Shown: positions 18,366-27,602, counted from the stretch's first letter. The stretch is DNA of 64,000 nt from Planococcus shenhongbingii (GCF_030413635.1 NZ_CP129235.1:1612001-1676000), one strand, 5' to 3'. Made by a program: numbers and translations. The notes: generated by a model from the sequence alone, not told the origin.

Positions 18366-18989
18366 ATGTCTAAAAACCGTCCGGTCGTAATCGGAATTGC
18401 AGGTGGTTCGGGCTCAGGTAAAACGAGCGTGACGCATTCCATTTATGAAGTATTCAAAGATCACTCGGTAGTGGTGATCGAACAGGATTATTATTATAAA
18501 GATCAAAGCCATTTAGCGTTTGAAGAACGTTTGAAAACGAACTATGACCATCCGCTGGCATTTGATACAGATTTACTGATTGAACACATCAACAAATTGC
18601 TGCAACGGCAGCCGATAGAAAAACCGGTTTATAATTATGCGCTACATACGCGTTCTGATGAAACTGTATTGATTGAGCCAAAAGACGTCATCATTCTTGA
18701 AGGCATTCTGGTTCTGGAAGATCAGCGCCTCCGCGATTTGATGGACATTAAGCTGTTTGTGGATACGGATGCGGATTTGCGCATAATTCGCCGGTTGCTG
18801 CGCGACATCAACGAACGGGGACGGACCATCGATTCCGTAATTGATCAATATTTAAGCGTTGTGCGCCCTATGCATAACCAGTTTATCGAGCCGACAAAAC
18901 GATATGCGGATGTGATTATTCCAGAAGGCGGGCAAAACGAAGTAGCAATTGATTTAATGGTTACAAAAATTAAAACAATTCTTGAATAG
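18366..18989 (+). CDS. udk: Uridine kinase
   Basis: Phosphorylates uridine and cytidine to UMP and CMP in pyrimidine salvage. It is 207 residues. The P-loop is [13 protein letters not shown] (10-22), and the family motifs [10 protein letters not shown] (around 41), NYDHPLAFD and [11 protein letters not shown] follow. It starts 25 bases after trmR and is preceded by aaggagcttgaaagc. Together with the cytidine deaminase at 52.8 kb and deoC at 44.8 kb it gives the window a pyrimidine and deoxyribose salvage set, though the genes are not clustered. Confidence 0.96.
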   Translation: MSKNRPVVIGIAGGSGSGKTSVTHSIYEVFKDHSVVVIEQDYYYKDQSHLAFEERLKTNYDHPLAFDTDLLIEHINKLLQRQPIEKPVYNYALHTRSDETVLIEPKDVIILEGILVLEDQRLRDLMDIKLFVDTDADLRIIRRLLRDINERGRTIDSVIDQYLSVVRPMHNQFIEPTKRYADVIIPEGGQNEVAIDLMVTKIKTILE

Positions 18990-19075
18990 ATTGACAGTTT
19001 ATAATATGATGAGACCAGACTGGCGGGTGTTTACCAAAAATCATCCAAAGTCAGCAGTTTAAGGAGTGGGGAATA

Positions 19076-19552
19076 ATGGCGAACGAAAAACAATTTCCAA
19101 TGACAGCTGCAGGAAAGCAGAAGTTGGAGGAAGAACTGGATTTCTTAAAAACTGTAAAACGGAAAGAAGTCGTTGAGCGGATTAAAGTAGCTCGCAGTTT
19201 TGGGGATTTATCCGAGAACTCTGAGTATGATTCGGCTAAAGAAGACCAAGCATTTGTGGAGGGCCGTATTTCTACGTTGGAATCGATGGTCCGGAATGCA
19301 GTTATCATAAATGAAAATGAATTAGATAGAGATATCGTCCGTTTAGGCACAACCGTAACTTTTGTGGAAGTTCCGGACGGCGAAGAAGAATCATATACAA
19401 TCGTCGGGTCGGCAGAAGCGGATCCTCTTGAAGGCCGCATCTCCAATGATTCGCCTATTGCCAAAAGCATGATTGGACGTTCAATTGGTGAAAATGTTAA
19501 AGTTTTGACTCCAGGCGGCGAAATGGAAATTAAGATAGTTTCAATTACCTAA
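19076..19552 (+). CDS. greA: Transcript cleavage factor GreA
   Basis: Rescues backtracked RNA polymerase by stimulating cleavage of the 3' RNA end. It is 158 residues: N-terminal coiled coil with the acidic tip ([22 protein letters not shown], about 43-64), and a C-terminal FKBP-like domain (about 85-158). It starts after ggagtgggg. The udk-greA order is as in B. subtilis, and a strong terminator follows. Confidence 0.96.
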   Translation: MANEKQFPMTAAGKQKLEEELDFLKTVKRKEVVERIKVARSFGDLSENSEYDSAKEDQAFVEGRISTLESMVRNAVIINENELDRDIVRLGTTVTFVEVPDGEEESYTIVGSAEADPLEGRISNDSPIAKSMIGRSIGENVKVLTPGGEMEIKIVSIT

Positions 19553-19557
19553 TTCGG

Positions 19558-19591
19558 ACAGCCATTCTTAGTTAGAATGGCTGTTTTTTTA
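19558..19591 (+). terminator. Intrinsic terminator of greA
   Basis: Perfect 11-bp stem acagccattct / agaatggctgt with a 5-base loop, followed by seven T residues. Confidence 0.9.
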
Positions 19592-19682
19592 AAAAAGGCC
19601 GATAATGAAACATTTCTTTTGCTAAAACGTCAAATTTGTAACATAGCATTATGCTAAAATAATTTGAAGAGGAGGCAAGAAT

Positions 19683-20393
19683 ATGAATGATGAAAAAAAA
19701 CCTTATCCTTCTCGTTTGAATAAAAAGAACCGGTCGAATTCCATTCTAAATATGATGATTGGGTTGGTGTTTACTTTAGTTATTATTACCGGAGCTTTTA
19801 TATTCTTTGATAATGGCGAACAAAGCGCCGAGGAACCGGAATCTGTCCAAATCACAACAGATACGGAACAGCAAACGAGTGAAGAAGGAAGCAACACTGA
19901 AGAAGCTGACGCTGCTGAAGACTCAGAAAAGGATTCTGAAGCTGAAGCCGAAAAAGAAAAAGAAGCGGAAGAAGCTGCTAAAGAAGAAAAAGAAAAAGCT
20001 GAAGAAGCCGAAAAAACAAAAGAAGGCAAAGTGACTGTTGGCGGCACGATTACACGGGAAGCTTCAAATGATCCCATCGTGGCAGAGTCGATCATCAATA
20101 CGAGCTGGGAGCCGGTAGGCACTACTCAAAAGGGCAAGCATGTTTCGGTTTATGAAAAAGATTCAATCGATTGGAAAGAAAAAATCAAAGCTATTACATA
20201 TGCGACGGGTCTAGCTGAAGACAATATGTATGTTATGATGATAAAAAATGGCGGTGGCCCTCAAAAGTCGATTGGTGTCGTCCAGTCTAAAGATCAATCA
20301 GAAAAATACCGTGTCCATTTGGAATGGATTGACGGAAAAGGCTGGAAACCCGTGAAGATGGATGTATTGAAAACACTGGAAGGCGCCTATTAA
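19683..20393 (+). CDS. yrrS: DUF1510 family membrane protein YrrS
   Basis: A 236-residue single-pass membrane protein of unknown function. Residues 1-20 are basic and cytoplasmic. One transmembrane helix (about 21-41, [20 protein letters not shown]) follows, then a long external linker of about 75 residues made almost only of E, K, A, D and S. The folded DUF1510 domain (about 118-236) contains [16 protein letters not shown] and [14 protein letters not shown]. subtilis yrrS lies next to a penicillin-binding protein gene (pbpI); here that partner is missing and mtnN follows. The low-complexity linker probably spans the wall. Confidence 0.88.
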   Translation: MNDEKKPYPSRLNKKNRSNSILNMMIGLVFTLVIITGAFIFFDNGEQSAEEPESVQITTDTEQQTSEEGSNTEEADAAEDSEKDSEAEAEKEKEAEEAAKEEKEKAEEAEKTKEGKVTVGGTITREASNDPIVAESIINTSWEPVGTTQKGKHVSVYEKDSIDWKEKIKAITYATGLAEDNMYVMMIKNGGGPQKSIGVVQSKDQSEKYRVHLEWIDGKGWKPVKMDVLKTLEGAY

Positions 20394-20409
20394 AAGGCGT
20401 CTTTTTTTT
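20382..20409 (+). terminator. Intrinsic terminator overlapping the yrrS stop
   Basis: Stem ggcgcct / aggcgtc (7 bp, one G-U), with the TAA stop codon in the loop region, followed by eight T residues. Confidence 0.8.
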
Positions 20410-20443
20410 GAATAAAATTCATAGGCGAGAGGAAGATAGACAG

Positions 20444-21145
20444 ATGAAAATCGGTGTAATCGGTGCAATGGAAGAAGAAGTGGAATTATTAAGAGGAAGC
20501 CTGGAAAACGCTCGGGTTGAGGAAATTGCAAACTGTGAATTTACCTCAGGTACATACAAAGGACAGGAAGTCGTTCTTTTAAAAAGCGGCATCGGCAAAG
20601 TAAATGCAGCAATGTCGACGACTCTTTTGCTTCAGCAATATAAACCGGATATGGTGATCAATACGGGATCGGCTGGAGGATTCGATCAAGAACTTGAAGT
20701 CGGTGCCATTGTTATTTCAGATGAAGTCCGCCACCATGATGTTGACGTTACGGTCTTCGGTTATGAAATGGGCCAAGTGCCGCAATTGCCTGCCGCTTTC
20801 CGGTCCGATGAAAAACTCGTTTCCATTGCAGTTAAAGCAGTTGAAGAACTGGGAGAGCATCCTTATGCAGTCGGGCTGATTGCTACCGGAGATTCTTTTA
20901 TGAATGATGCGGAACGCGTAGAGAAAGTACGCGGATTCTTCCCGGACATGAAGGCCTCTGAAATGGAAGCAGCAGCCGTTGCACAAGTATGCCACCAATT
21001 TAATGTGCCATTTGTTGTCATCCGGGCATTATCTGACATTGCCGGCAAAGAATCGAATATTTCTTTTGACGAATTTTTGCCGGTAGCTGCCAAACATTCT
21101 ACGGAAATTGTTTTAAATGTCGTAGAACGTCTCGCTGCAAAATAA
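20444..21145 (+). CDS. mtnN: 5'-methylthioadenosine/S-adenosylhomocysteine nucleosidase
   Basis: Hydrolyses MTA and SAH in the methionine salvage and methyl cycle, and feeds the autoinducer-2 precursor path. It is 233 residues when started at ATG 20444, which begins [16 protein letters not shown] as in homologues; the frame extends upstream into the yrrS terminator. The active-site Glu is in the first motif, the substrate-binding region is [13 protein letters not shown] (around 170), and the catalytic Asp is in [10 protein letters not shown] (around 197). The ribosome-binding site is gagagga. Confidence 0.96.
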   Translation: MKIGVIGAMEEEVELLRGSLENARVEEIANCEFTSGTYKGQEVVLLKSGIGKVNAAMSTTLLLQQYKPDMVINTGSAGGFDQELEVGAIVISDEVRHHDVDVTVFGYEMGQVPQLPAAFRSDEKLVSIAVKAVEELGEHPYAVGLIATGDSFMNDAERVEKVRGFFPDMKASEMEAAAVAQVCHQFNVPFVVIRALSDIAGKESNISFDEFLPVAAKHSTEIVLNVVERLAAK

Positions 21146-21184
21146 AAAAGCTGGAAGCGTTGTATTGAACGCTTCCAGCTTTTA
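21146..21184. terminator. Bidirectional terminator between mtnN and pssA
   Basis: Near-perfect 13-14 bp stem aagctggaagcgtt / aacgcttccagctt with poly-A on the left and TTT on the right. It can serve convergent mtnN and pssA, and it overlaps the pssA stop codon. Confidence 0.85.
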
Positions 21185-21721
21185 TACTTTCCGTAATGTA
21201 AAAGTGCTGATCATTAATAAAGAACATAATATAAAGAGGAACATATAGGCAACGGGCGGAATAGTTGAAATACCGAAATAAGACAAAGTTACAACAGTTC
21301 CTGCTGCCGTGATCGGCAAGCCGGTAAAGTAACCGTTCGCTTCAGAAATATTAAAGCGTGCAAGACGAAAAGCGCCGCTCGCAATATAAATGACCGTGAA
21401 TACCATTCCGGTGACTCCGAAATCGACCAGCACAAGCTCATAAATTAAAATAGCCGGTGCAATGCCGAACGATATAATGTCGCTCATGGAATCCAATTGT
21501 TTGCCGAGTTCCGACTCCTGATTGAATTTCCTGGCAACCATGCCATCAAAGCGATCCAAAAATGCAGCAATAAAAATAAATAGCACACTATAGCTGTAGA
21601 ATTCGTTGAGTGCCGCCATTAGAGAGGCACCGCCGAAAGCCATATTGCCGATCGTCAGCACATTTGCTGCTTGTGATCTGAGTTTTTTAATTGTGTGATC
21701 CATTCGTTCTAGTATCAGCAA
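21182..21721 (-). CDS. pssA: CDP-diacylglycerol-serine O-phosphatidyltransferase
   Basis: Integral membrane enzyme that makes phosphatidylserine, the precursor of phosphatidylethanolamine. It is 179 residues with about six hydrophobic segments. The CDP-alcohol phosphotransferase signature D-G-x2-A-R-x8-G-x3-D-x3-D is complete (DGMVARKFNQESELGKQLD, then SMSD, about 57-79). I kept the TTG start at 21721 because it lies 9 bases after aaaggag; an ATG six codons later is too far from that site. It is divergent from psd, which encodes the next enzyme of the same pathway. Confidence 0.92.
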   Translation of the reverse strand: MLILERMDHTIKKLRSQAANVLTIGNMAFGGASLMAALNEFYSYSVLFIFIAAFLDRFDGMVARKFNQESELGKQLDSMSDIISFGIAPAILIYELVLVDFGVTGMVFTVIYIASGAFRLARFNISEANGYFTGLPITAAGTVVTLSYFGISTIPPVAYMFLFILCSLLMISTFTLRKV

Positions 21722-21816
21722 TGGAAGACACTCCTTTTTTTTGTAAACTTCTTCACTTCATTATACTGTGAAAGAACAAAAAATGGTAGACTATTTTAAG
21801 CAATGGAGGTGTCCGT

Positions 21817-22590
21817 GTGAAGAAAAAGCTTTATCAGCGATCGATTGAATTGACGAATGGACCAGTCACATCAAGCTTAATCCGCTCTTTTGCCCAATCT
21901 TCGGCAAGCCGATGGGTGATTCCAAATTATATCAAAACTTACAAAATAGCTACGGCAGATATTGAAAATCATGTAAATTCTTTTCCGACGCTGCATGATT
22001 TTTTTATCCGTAAGCTAAAAGCGGAAAGCAGGCCAACTGCTGGACTGCCGGTTGTTTCCCCGGTAGACGGCAAAATTGAAATCTTAGGGGACATGCATGA
22101 AGGGATCCGTTTTCTGGTGAAAAACCAGCAATATTCATTAGCCGATCTTTTGGGCAATAACGGGCTGGCTGATGCGTATCAAAACGGCAAATACATTGTG
22201 CTTTATCTTTCACCTGCCGATTATCACCGAATCCATAGCCCCGCATCCGGGAATATCCTCAAACAATATGTTCTGGGAAAAAAATCTTATCCTGTCAATG
22301 GTCCAGGGCTTATGTACGGCAAGTCTCCGATCAGCGGCAATTACCGCATGATCACAGAGCTTGAAACGGCCTTCGGCAGTATGCTGGTAGTGAAAGTCGG
22401 TGCCATGTTCATCAATTCCATTAAATTGACGAACAATCAAAACTCATGGGAAAAAGGCGAAGAAGTGGCTTATTTCAGTTTTGGTTCCACCGTTGTGCTG
22501 TTCTTTGAAGAAAATCGCATTGATTTTTGTGGAAATGCGAAAAGCGGAGAACAGATCAAGGTGGGAGAAGCCCTTGCACATATGGTATAA
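21817..22590 (+). CDS. psd: Phosphatidylserine decarboxylase proenzyme
   Basis: Membrane-associated pyruvoyl enzyme that decarboxylates phosphatidylserine to phosphatidylethanolamine. It is 257 residues. The self-cleavage site is FGST near residue 229 (usual form LGST), giving a long beta chain and a short alpha chain of about 30 residues. Catalytic-domain motifs are VSPVDGKIEI (around 80) and YLSPADYHRIHSP (around 130). The start is GTG with a strong ggaggtg site. Psd stands head-to-head with pssA, 95 bp apart, so the two steps of the pathway may be co-regulated from one intergenic region. Confidence 0.94.
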   Translation: MKKKLYQRSIELTNGPVTSSLIRSFAQSSASRWVIPNYIKTYKIATADIENHVNSFPTLHDFFIRKLKAESRPTAGLPVVSPVDGKIEILGDMHEGIRFLVKNQQYSLADLLGNNGLADAYQNGKYIVLYLSPADYHRIHSPASGNILKQYVLGKKSYPVNGPGLMYGKSPISGNYRMITELETAFGSMLVVKVGAMFINSIKLTNNQNSWEKGEEVAYFSFGSTVVLFFEENRIDFCGNAKSGEQIKVGEALAHMV

Positions 22591-22627
22591 TCAATAGAAT
22601 TAAGTTGGAAAACAGGAGTTGTTTGTG

Positions 22628-23149
22628 ATGTATCGATATTTTATACCGAGTCAATATGTAAAAAGCGTTTTTGATATTTCCCCGGAAGCGCTGCTTGAAA
22701 AAGGTGTCCGGGGAATTATTACGGATTTAGATAATACATTGGTTGAATGGGACCGTCCAGATGCAACACCGAAACTGATTGATTGGCTAAGATCAATGAA
22801 AGTGGCGGGAATACAAGTGGTTATCGTATCGAATAACAATGAATTACGAGTTAAATCTTTTGCAGATCCGCTTGGCATCCCGTTTATTTATCAAGCGCGC
22901 AAGCCAATGGGCAGGGCGTTCCGAAAAGCGTTAAAATTGATGAATGTGAAACGCGATCAAGTCGTGGTTATCGGTGACCAAATGATGACAGACATTTTTG
23001 GCGGGAATTTAAATAAACTGCACACGATATTAGTTTTGCCGGTAGCCCAGTCAGACGGGTTCTTTACCCGTTTTAACCGACTAATGGAACGCCGCATCAT
23101 GAAGAAGTTAAAAGAAAAAGGACAATTGACATGGGAGGAAGAAAATTGA
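22628..23149 (+). CDS. yqeG: YqeG family HAD phosphatase
   Basis: HAD-superfamily IIIA hydrolase of 173 residues; the physiological substrate is not established. The catalytic motif I is ITDLDNTLVEW (around 31-41), motif II is VVIVSNNNE (around 63), and the motif III region is VVIGDQMMTDIFGGN (around 115). I chose ATG 22628, 9 bases after aggag. It is always next to yqeH in Bacilli, and its stop codon overlaps the yqeH start by 4 bp (TTGA), so the two are translationally coupled. Confidence 0.92.
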   Translation: MYRYFIPSQYVKSVFDISPEALLEKGVRGIITDLDNTLVEWDRPDATPKLIDWLRSMKVAGIQVVIVSNNNELRVKSFADPLGIPFIYQARKPMGRAFRKALKLMNVKRDQVVVIGDQMMTDIFGGNLNKLHTILVLPVAQSDGFFTRFNRLMERRIMKKLKEKGQLTWEEEN

Positions 23150-24249
23150 ACGAAATGCCAACATGCATCGGCTGCGGAGCACAGATCCAGACAGAACGGC
23201 CAGGGGAACTTGGCTACGCACCGGTATCATCTTTAGATAAAGAAGAAATTATTTGCCAGCGCTGCTTCCGTTTGAAAAATTACAACGAGCTTCAGCCGGT
23301 ATCTCTGACTGACGACGACTTTTTAAGAATTTTAAACGGGCTTGGAGAACGCAAAGGGCTGATTGTGAAAATCGTTGATATTTTTGACTTCAACGGCAGC
23401 TGGATTCCAGGACTGCACCGTTTTGTAGGCAACAACGATATTTTATTGATTGCCAACAAAGCGGACTTGCTGCCAAAATCAGTCAAACAGGCGAAGCTCA
23501 TCAATTGGATGAAGCAAGAAGCGAAAAAACTGGGCTTAAAGCCGATTGACGTTTTGACGGTTAGTGCGCATAAAGGAACCGGCGTCGTAGAAGCGATGGA
23601 GGCGATTGACAAGTACCGCAAAGGACAGGACGTTTATGTGGTGGGTTCAACAAATGTCGGCAAATCGACGTTCATCAACCGCATTATTAAACAAGCGACT
23701 GGCCAATCGGATATCATCACCACTTCCCATTTTCCAGGAACAACACTCGATTTGATCGAGATTCCATTGGATGATGAAAAATCACTTTTTGATACACCGG
23801 GAATCATCAATCATCATCAATTAGCTCATCATTTGCATTCTTCAGAGTTGAAAATGATCATGCCGAAAAAAGAATTAAAGCCGCGGGTGTTCCAATTGAA
23901 CGCCGAACAGACACTATTTATTGGCGGCCTTGCCCGTTTCGACTTTATCCAGGGAGACCGCTCTTCGTTCACCATTCATGTAGCGAACGACTTGCAGATT
24001 CACCGCACCAAATTGGAAAATGCAGATGCACTTTATGAACAGCATCTCGGTGAAATGCTGTCACCGCCAACTACTCAGTATAAAGATGATTTTCCAGAGT
24101 TAGTGCGGCACGAATTTCGGGTAAAAGAAGGTAAGACAGATATTGTCTATTCAGGCTTAGGCTGGATTACCGTTCAGCACCCGAATGTAGTCATCGCTGC
24201 ATATGCTCCTAGAGGAGTAGAAGTGTTTTTAAGACCATCACTGATCTAG
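23146..24249 (+). CDS. yqeH: Circularly permuted ribosome-assembly GTPase YqeH
   Basis: GTPase needed for 30S subunit assembly. It is 367 residues. An N-terminal zinc finger (CIGCGAQIQ ... CQRCFRL, about 6-45) precedes the permuted G domain, where G4 (NKADLL, around 104) comes before G1 (GSTNVGKST, around 168), G2 (SHFPGTTLD) and G3 (DTPGI). A C-terminal beta-rich RNA-binding region follows. I chose TTG 23146 because it sits 7 bases after ggagg and gives MNEMPTCIGCG as in homologues; ATG 23131 would put that site inside the gene. Confidence 0.95.
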   Translation: MNEMPTCIGCGAQIQTERPGELGYAPVSSLDKEEIICQRCFRLKNYNELQPVSLTDDDFLRILNGLGERKGLIVKIVDIFDFNGSWIPGLHRFVGNNDILLIANKADLLPKSVKQAKLINWMKQEAKKLGLKPIDVLTVSAHKGTGVVEAMEAIDKYRKGQDVYVVGSTNVGKSTFINRIIKQATGQSDIITTSHFPGTTLDLIEIPLDDEKSLFDTPGIINHHQLAHHLHSSELKMIMPKKELKPRVFQLNAEQTLFIGGLARFDFIQGDRSSFTIHVANDLQIHRTKLENADALYEQHLGEMLSPPTTQYKDDFPELVRHEFRVKEGKTDIVYSGLGWITVQHPNVVIAAYAPRGVEVFLRPSLI

Positions 24250-24259
24250 GGGGATTTTG

Positions 24260-25087
24260 ATGAAGAAATGGTATGCGGTAATAGGCGACCCGATTGCGCA
24301 TTCCCTGTCGCCTTTCATGCACGATTATTGGTTTGAAGAACATGGCATTGACGCCACGTATATACCGGTTCATGTCCAGCCTTTTGAACTGGAAAATGCC
24401 TTTAATGCGATGAAAACTTTAGGGATCAGCGGCTTTAACATTACATTGCCGCATAAACAGTCCATTATTCCTTTTTTAAGTAAACTTGATGAAACGGCGG
24501 TCGTGATGAATGCGGTCAATACGGTCACTTTTAACGGCCGCCAATACATCGGCTGGAACACAGATGGCGATGGCTTTGTACGGTCATTGTCTGCACAGCC
24601 GGTCACCTTGAATGAAAAAGTGCTGATTATTGGTGCCGGCGGAGCCGCAAGAGGCATTGCTTTTGCTTTAAAACGTGCCAATTATAAAGATGTCACCATC
24701 ACAAACCGAACGTATCGCCGGGCAAAAGAACTGGCGGAAGCGTCCGGCAGTTCTGCATTGACGATAAAAGATGCGGAATTGTCGCTTGCGGACTTCAGCA
24801 TTATTATCCAGACCACTTCTGTCGGCTTAGCGAAAGACGAGGCATTGCCGATTTCATTGGAAAATTTAAGCATGGGATCACTCGTAGCGGATATCATCTA
24901 CAATCCGCTTGAGACGCCGTTTTTGAAAGCGGCACAAGAAAAAAACTGTACAATTATGAATGGTGTGGGAATGTTTGTCTATCAAGGCGCAATCGCTTTT
25001 GAGAAATGGACAGGAATTAAACCGGACACTGAAAAAATGATTGAAATCATTACAGAAAAATTAGGAGGCAATTATGTTAACAGGTAA
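24260..25087 (+). CDS. aroE: Shikimate dehydrogenase
   Basis: NADPH-dependent reduction of 3-dehydroshikimate to shikimate in aromatic amino acid synthesis. It is 275 residues from ATG 24260 (TTG 24257 is an alternative). Shikimate-binding SLSPFMHDYWF (16-26), catalytic Lys in FNITLPHKQS (around 65), NAVNTV, the catalytic Asp in WNTDGDGF (around 100), and the NADP-binding GAGGAARGIAFAL (around 128) are all present. It lies inside the ribosome-assembly cluster, the usual Bacilli arrangement, and overlaps yhbY by 14 bp. Confidence 0.96.
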   Translation: MKKWYAVIGDPIAHSLSPFMHDYWFEEHGIDATYIPVHVQPFELENAFNAMKTLGISGFNITLPHKQSIIPFLSKLDETAVVMNAVNTVTFNGRQYIGWNTDGDGFVRSLSAQPVTLNEKVLIIGAGGAARGIAFALKRANYKDVTITNRTYRRAKELAEASGSSALTIKDAELSLADFSIIIQTTSVGLAKDEALPISLENLSMGSLVADIIYNPLETPFLKAAQEKNCTIMNGVGMFVYQGAIAFEKWTGIKPDTEKMIEIITEKLGGNYVNR

Positions 25088-25373
25088 ACAAAAACGCTTT
25101 TTGCGAAGCGAAGCTCATCATCTAGATCCAATCTTCCAAGTCGGCAAAGGCGGGGTCAGCGGAACGATGCTGCGCCAGATCGAAGAAGCGTTGGAAGCAA
25201 GAGAATTAGTGAAAATCAGCATTCTGCAGAATAACGAAGATAACAAACACGACGTCGCCAAACAGCTGGCCGAAGGCACTTATGCAGAACTTGTCCAGTT
25301 GATCGGCCACACAGTGGTTCTATATAAACCATCAGTCAATAATAAGAAGATTGTGCTGCCGGTAAAAAGATGA
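25074..25373 (+). CDS. yqeI: YhbY/CRM-family RNA-binding protein
   Basis: A 99-residue CRM-domain (IF3-like fold) RNA-binding protein associated with the 50S precursor. The family start LTGKQKRFLRSEAHHLDPIFQVGKGGVS is clear; the GKGG loop lies at about 24-27. The start ATG overlaps the end of aroE by 14 bp and has its own ggagg site. It also overlaps nadD by 4 bp (ATGA). Confidence 0.94.
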   Translation: MLTGKQKRFLRSEAHHLDPIFQVGKGGVSGTMLRQIEEALEARELVKISILQNNEDNKHDVAKQLAEGTYAELVQLIGHTVVLYKPSVNNKKIVLPVKR

Positions 25374-25948
25374 AGAAAGTCGGGATTTTAGGCGGAACAT
25401 TCAATCCTCCTCATCTCGGCCATCTTATTATGGCCAATGAAGCGCTCCATTCGACAGGATTGGATGAAGTCCGCTTTATGCCCAATTATATTGCTCCCCA
25501 TAAAGAAGTCAGCGGCGCCACTGCAGAACATCGTCTTAAAATGACACGGCTTGCCGTCATGGGACATGATAAGTTTCTGATAGAGGATTTTGAAATTAGG
25601 CAAGGCGGCGTATCCTATACATTTGATACGGTAAAAAAAATGATTGAACGGGAACCGGATGCTGAATTTTATTTTATTATCGGCGGAGACAGTATCGAAG
25701 GGCTGCCGACTTGGTACCGCATCGATGACTTGGCTAAAATTATCCGTTTCATCGGCATCAGGCGCCCAGGCTACTTGCACGATACCATTTATCCGGTGCT
25801 GTTGATCGACTCGCCGGAGCTGCATCTATCGTCGACAATGCTCAGGGACCGCGTCGCAGAAGGTGGAACCATCTCTTTTTTAGTACCTGAAAAAGTGGAA
25901 GCTTTTATTCGAAAGGAGCGGTTATATGGATCAAAGCATGATGATTGA
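25370..25948 (+). CDS. nadD: Nicotinate-nucleotide adenylyltransferase
   Basis: Makes deamido-NAD from nicotinate mononucleotide and ATP. It is 192 residues. The nucleotidyltransferase motif is GGTFNPPHLGHL (7-18), FIIGGDSIEGLPTWYR lies around 103, and SSTMLRDRV around 155. The start overlaps the yhbY stop by 4 bp and the end overlaps yqeK by 23 bp, so both flanking genes are coupled to it. Confidence 0.95.
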   Translation: MKKVGILGGTFNPPHLGHLIMANEALHSTGLDEVRFMPNYIAPHKEVSGATAEHRLKMTRLAVMGHDKFLIEDFEIRQGGVSYTFDTVKKMIEREPDAEFYFIIGGDSIEGLPTWYRIDDLAKIIRFIGIRRPGYLHDTIYPVLLIDSPELHLSSTMLRDRVAEGGTISFLVPEKVEAFIRKERLYGSKHDD

Positions 25949-26501
25949 GAAAGTGAAGGAACGGCTGCCTGAAAATCGCTATAACCATGTGAGAGGGGTA
26001 GTCGAGACGGCAACTGTCTTGGCAGAAAAATTCAATGTGCCGGTGGAGAAAGCGCGTGTCGCTGCTATTTTGCACGACGTAGCGAAATTTTCGGACCGGG
26101 AATGGATGAAATCGATCCTTATTTCTGAAAACATGGATCCATTATTGCTTGAATACCATGCCGAATTATGGCATGCCCCTGTTGGAGCGTATATGGCCCG
26201 AACGGAATTTGGCATTGACGATGAAGATGTGCTGAATGCCATCAAATACCATACGACCGGCCGCCCAGGAATGTCTGACCTGGAGAAAATCATCTATATT
26301 GCTGATCTTATCGAACCGACCCGCAAATTTTCAGGAGTTGAAGAATTGCGACAATTAGCAGATCAGGGATTGGATGTTATGATGGAAGCCAGCGTTAAAC
26401 ATACCATCGAATTCCTGGTATCAAAAAATCAACCGGTTTATCCGGATTCACTGAAGTGTTACCAATACTTCGTGCAACAGAAAGGGAAAGTGAAAGAATG
26501 A
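25926..26501 (+). CDS. yqeK: HD-domain hydrolase YqeK (probable Ap4A hydrolase)
   Basis: Metal-dependent HD phosphohydrolase of 191 residues. Homologues in Bacilli cleave diadenosine tetraphosphate symmetrically to ADP. HD ligands can be seen: H in YNHVRGVVETA (around 21), ILHDVAKF (around 49), the central AELWHAPVGAYMA (around 81) and IADLIEPTR (around 125). It starts inside nadD with its own aaaggag site. Its stop overlaps the rsfS start (ATGA). Confidence 0.92.
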   Translation: MDQSMMIEKVKERLPENRYNHVRGVVETATVLAEKFNVPVEKARVAAILHDVAKFSDREWMKSILISENMDPLLLEYHAELWHAPVGAYMARTEFGIDDEDVLNAIKYHTTGRPGMSDLEKIIYIADLIEPTRKFSGVEELRQLADQGLDVMMEASVKHTIEFLVSKNQPVYPDSLKCYQYFVQQKGKVKE

Positions 26502-26836
26502 CTAAACAAACATTATTACAAATGGCATACAATGCTGCCGAGGATAAAAAAGCTGAAGATATCGTTGTCTTGAATATGGAAGGCATTTCGTTGCTTGCTG
26601 ACTATTTCATTATTTGCAGCGGTAATTCCGATCGCCAAGTGCAGGCAATTGCCAGAGAGTTGATCGATCAGTCCAACAAAGCCGGCAATACGGTGAAAAG
26701 CGTTGAAGGATTCGACGCGGCACGCTGGATATTGGTCGATTTAGGAGACGTTGTCGCTCACGTTTTCCATAAAGATGAGCGTTCATATTACAATTTAGAG
26801 CGCCTATGGAGAGAAGCGCCGACAATGGAAATATGA
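26498..26836 (+). CDS. rsfS: Ribosomal silencing factor RsfS
   Basis: Binds L14 on the 50S subunit and blocks 30S joining in starvation. It is 112 residues from ATG 26498, which overlaps the yqeK stop. The family motif is EDIVVLNMEGISLLADYFIICSGNS (about 17-41), with FDAARWILVDLGDVVAHVFHKDERSYYNLERLW at the C-terminus. A longer frame to 26456 exists but lies inside yqeK and gives no match to family N-termini. Confidence 0.95.
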   Translation: MTKQTLLQMAYNAAEDKKAEDIVVLNMEGISLLADYFIICSGNSDRQVQAIARELIDQSNKAGNTVKSVEGFDAARWILVDLGDVVAHVFHKDERSYYNLERLWREAPTMEI

Positions 26837-27558
26837 GATACGGAAAATTTGCATCAGTTTATGATGAACTGATGGAAGATGTTCCGTATGAAAAATGGGT
26901 AGAATGGGTTGCTTCCCAGATCCAGTCCGGAAAAATTCTGGATTTGGCTTGCGGGACAGGAACCCTTTCCCAGCTTTTCAGCGAAATGGGATTTGAAGTG
27001 ACGGCGAGCGATTTATCAGAAGAAATGCTGACAATTGCCAGCCAGCGATTCCAGGAAGCAGGCCAGCACATCCCTGTGCTTCAGCTGTCGATGGATAACC
27101 TGGAAGGGCTGTCAGGCTTTGACGCGGTCACTATCGCAATTGATTCCCTCAATTATCTGGACACTGAAAAACAAGTGCAGCAGACATTCAAGGAAGTTTT
27201 CGCGGCCTTGAATGAAGGCGGGCGTTTTTTCTTTGATGTCCATTCTGTCTACAAAGTGGACCATGTTTATATGGACAGCCCGTTTGTTTACGATGGGGAA
27301 GACATTGCCTATATTTGGCATACTGAACCTGGCGATTATGCCCATAGCGTGATCCACGATATTACGTTTTTCATTCAGCAAGGCCAATTGTTTGAACGCT
27401 TCGAGGAAACGCATGAACAGCGCACTTTTGAAGTTGCTGATTATGCAGCTTGGCTGGAAGCAGCTGGGTTCCAAGTGGAATCGGTCACAGCCGATTTTAC
27501 GGGTGAAGCACCGGACGAAGAAAGCGAACGCATCTTTTTCCACGCAAAGAAAAACTAA
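26833..27558 (+). CDS. yqeM: Class I SAM-dependent methyltransferase YqeM
   Basis: A 241-residue methyltransferase with unknown substrate. SAM motif I is ILDLACGTGTLSQLF (around 36-50), motif II is VTASDLSEEML (around 58), and AVTIAIDSLNYL (around 98) is the post-motif region. ATG 26833 overlaps the rsfS stop by 4 bp (ATGA). There is no separate strong ribosome-binding site, so translation is probably coupled to rsfS. It is the last gene of the cluster and is followed by a terminator. Confidence 0.88.
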   Translation: MRYGKFASVYDELMEDVPYEKWVEWVASQIQSGKILDLACGTGTLSQLFSEMGFEVTASDLSEEMLTIASQRFQEAGQHIPVLQLSMDNLEGLSGFDAVTIAIDSLNYLDTEKQVQQTFKEVFAALNEGGRFFFDVHSVYKVDHVYMDSPFVYDGEDIAYIWHTEPGDYAHSVIHDITFFIQQGQLFERFEETHEQRTFEVADYAAWLEAAGFQVESVTADFTGEAPDEESERIFFHAKKN

Positions 27559-27569
27559 ATTAAACTAGA

Positions 27570-27602
27570 AGCTGTCCGCAATTTTTGCGGGCGGCTTTTT
27601 TT
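27570..27602 (+). terminator. Intrinsic terminator of the yqeG-yqeM cluster
   Basis: A 10-bp stem gctgtccgca / tgcgggcggc (two G-U pairs), followed by seven T residues. Confidence 0.88.
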
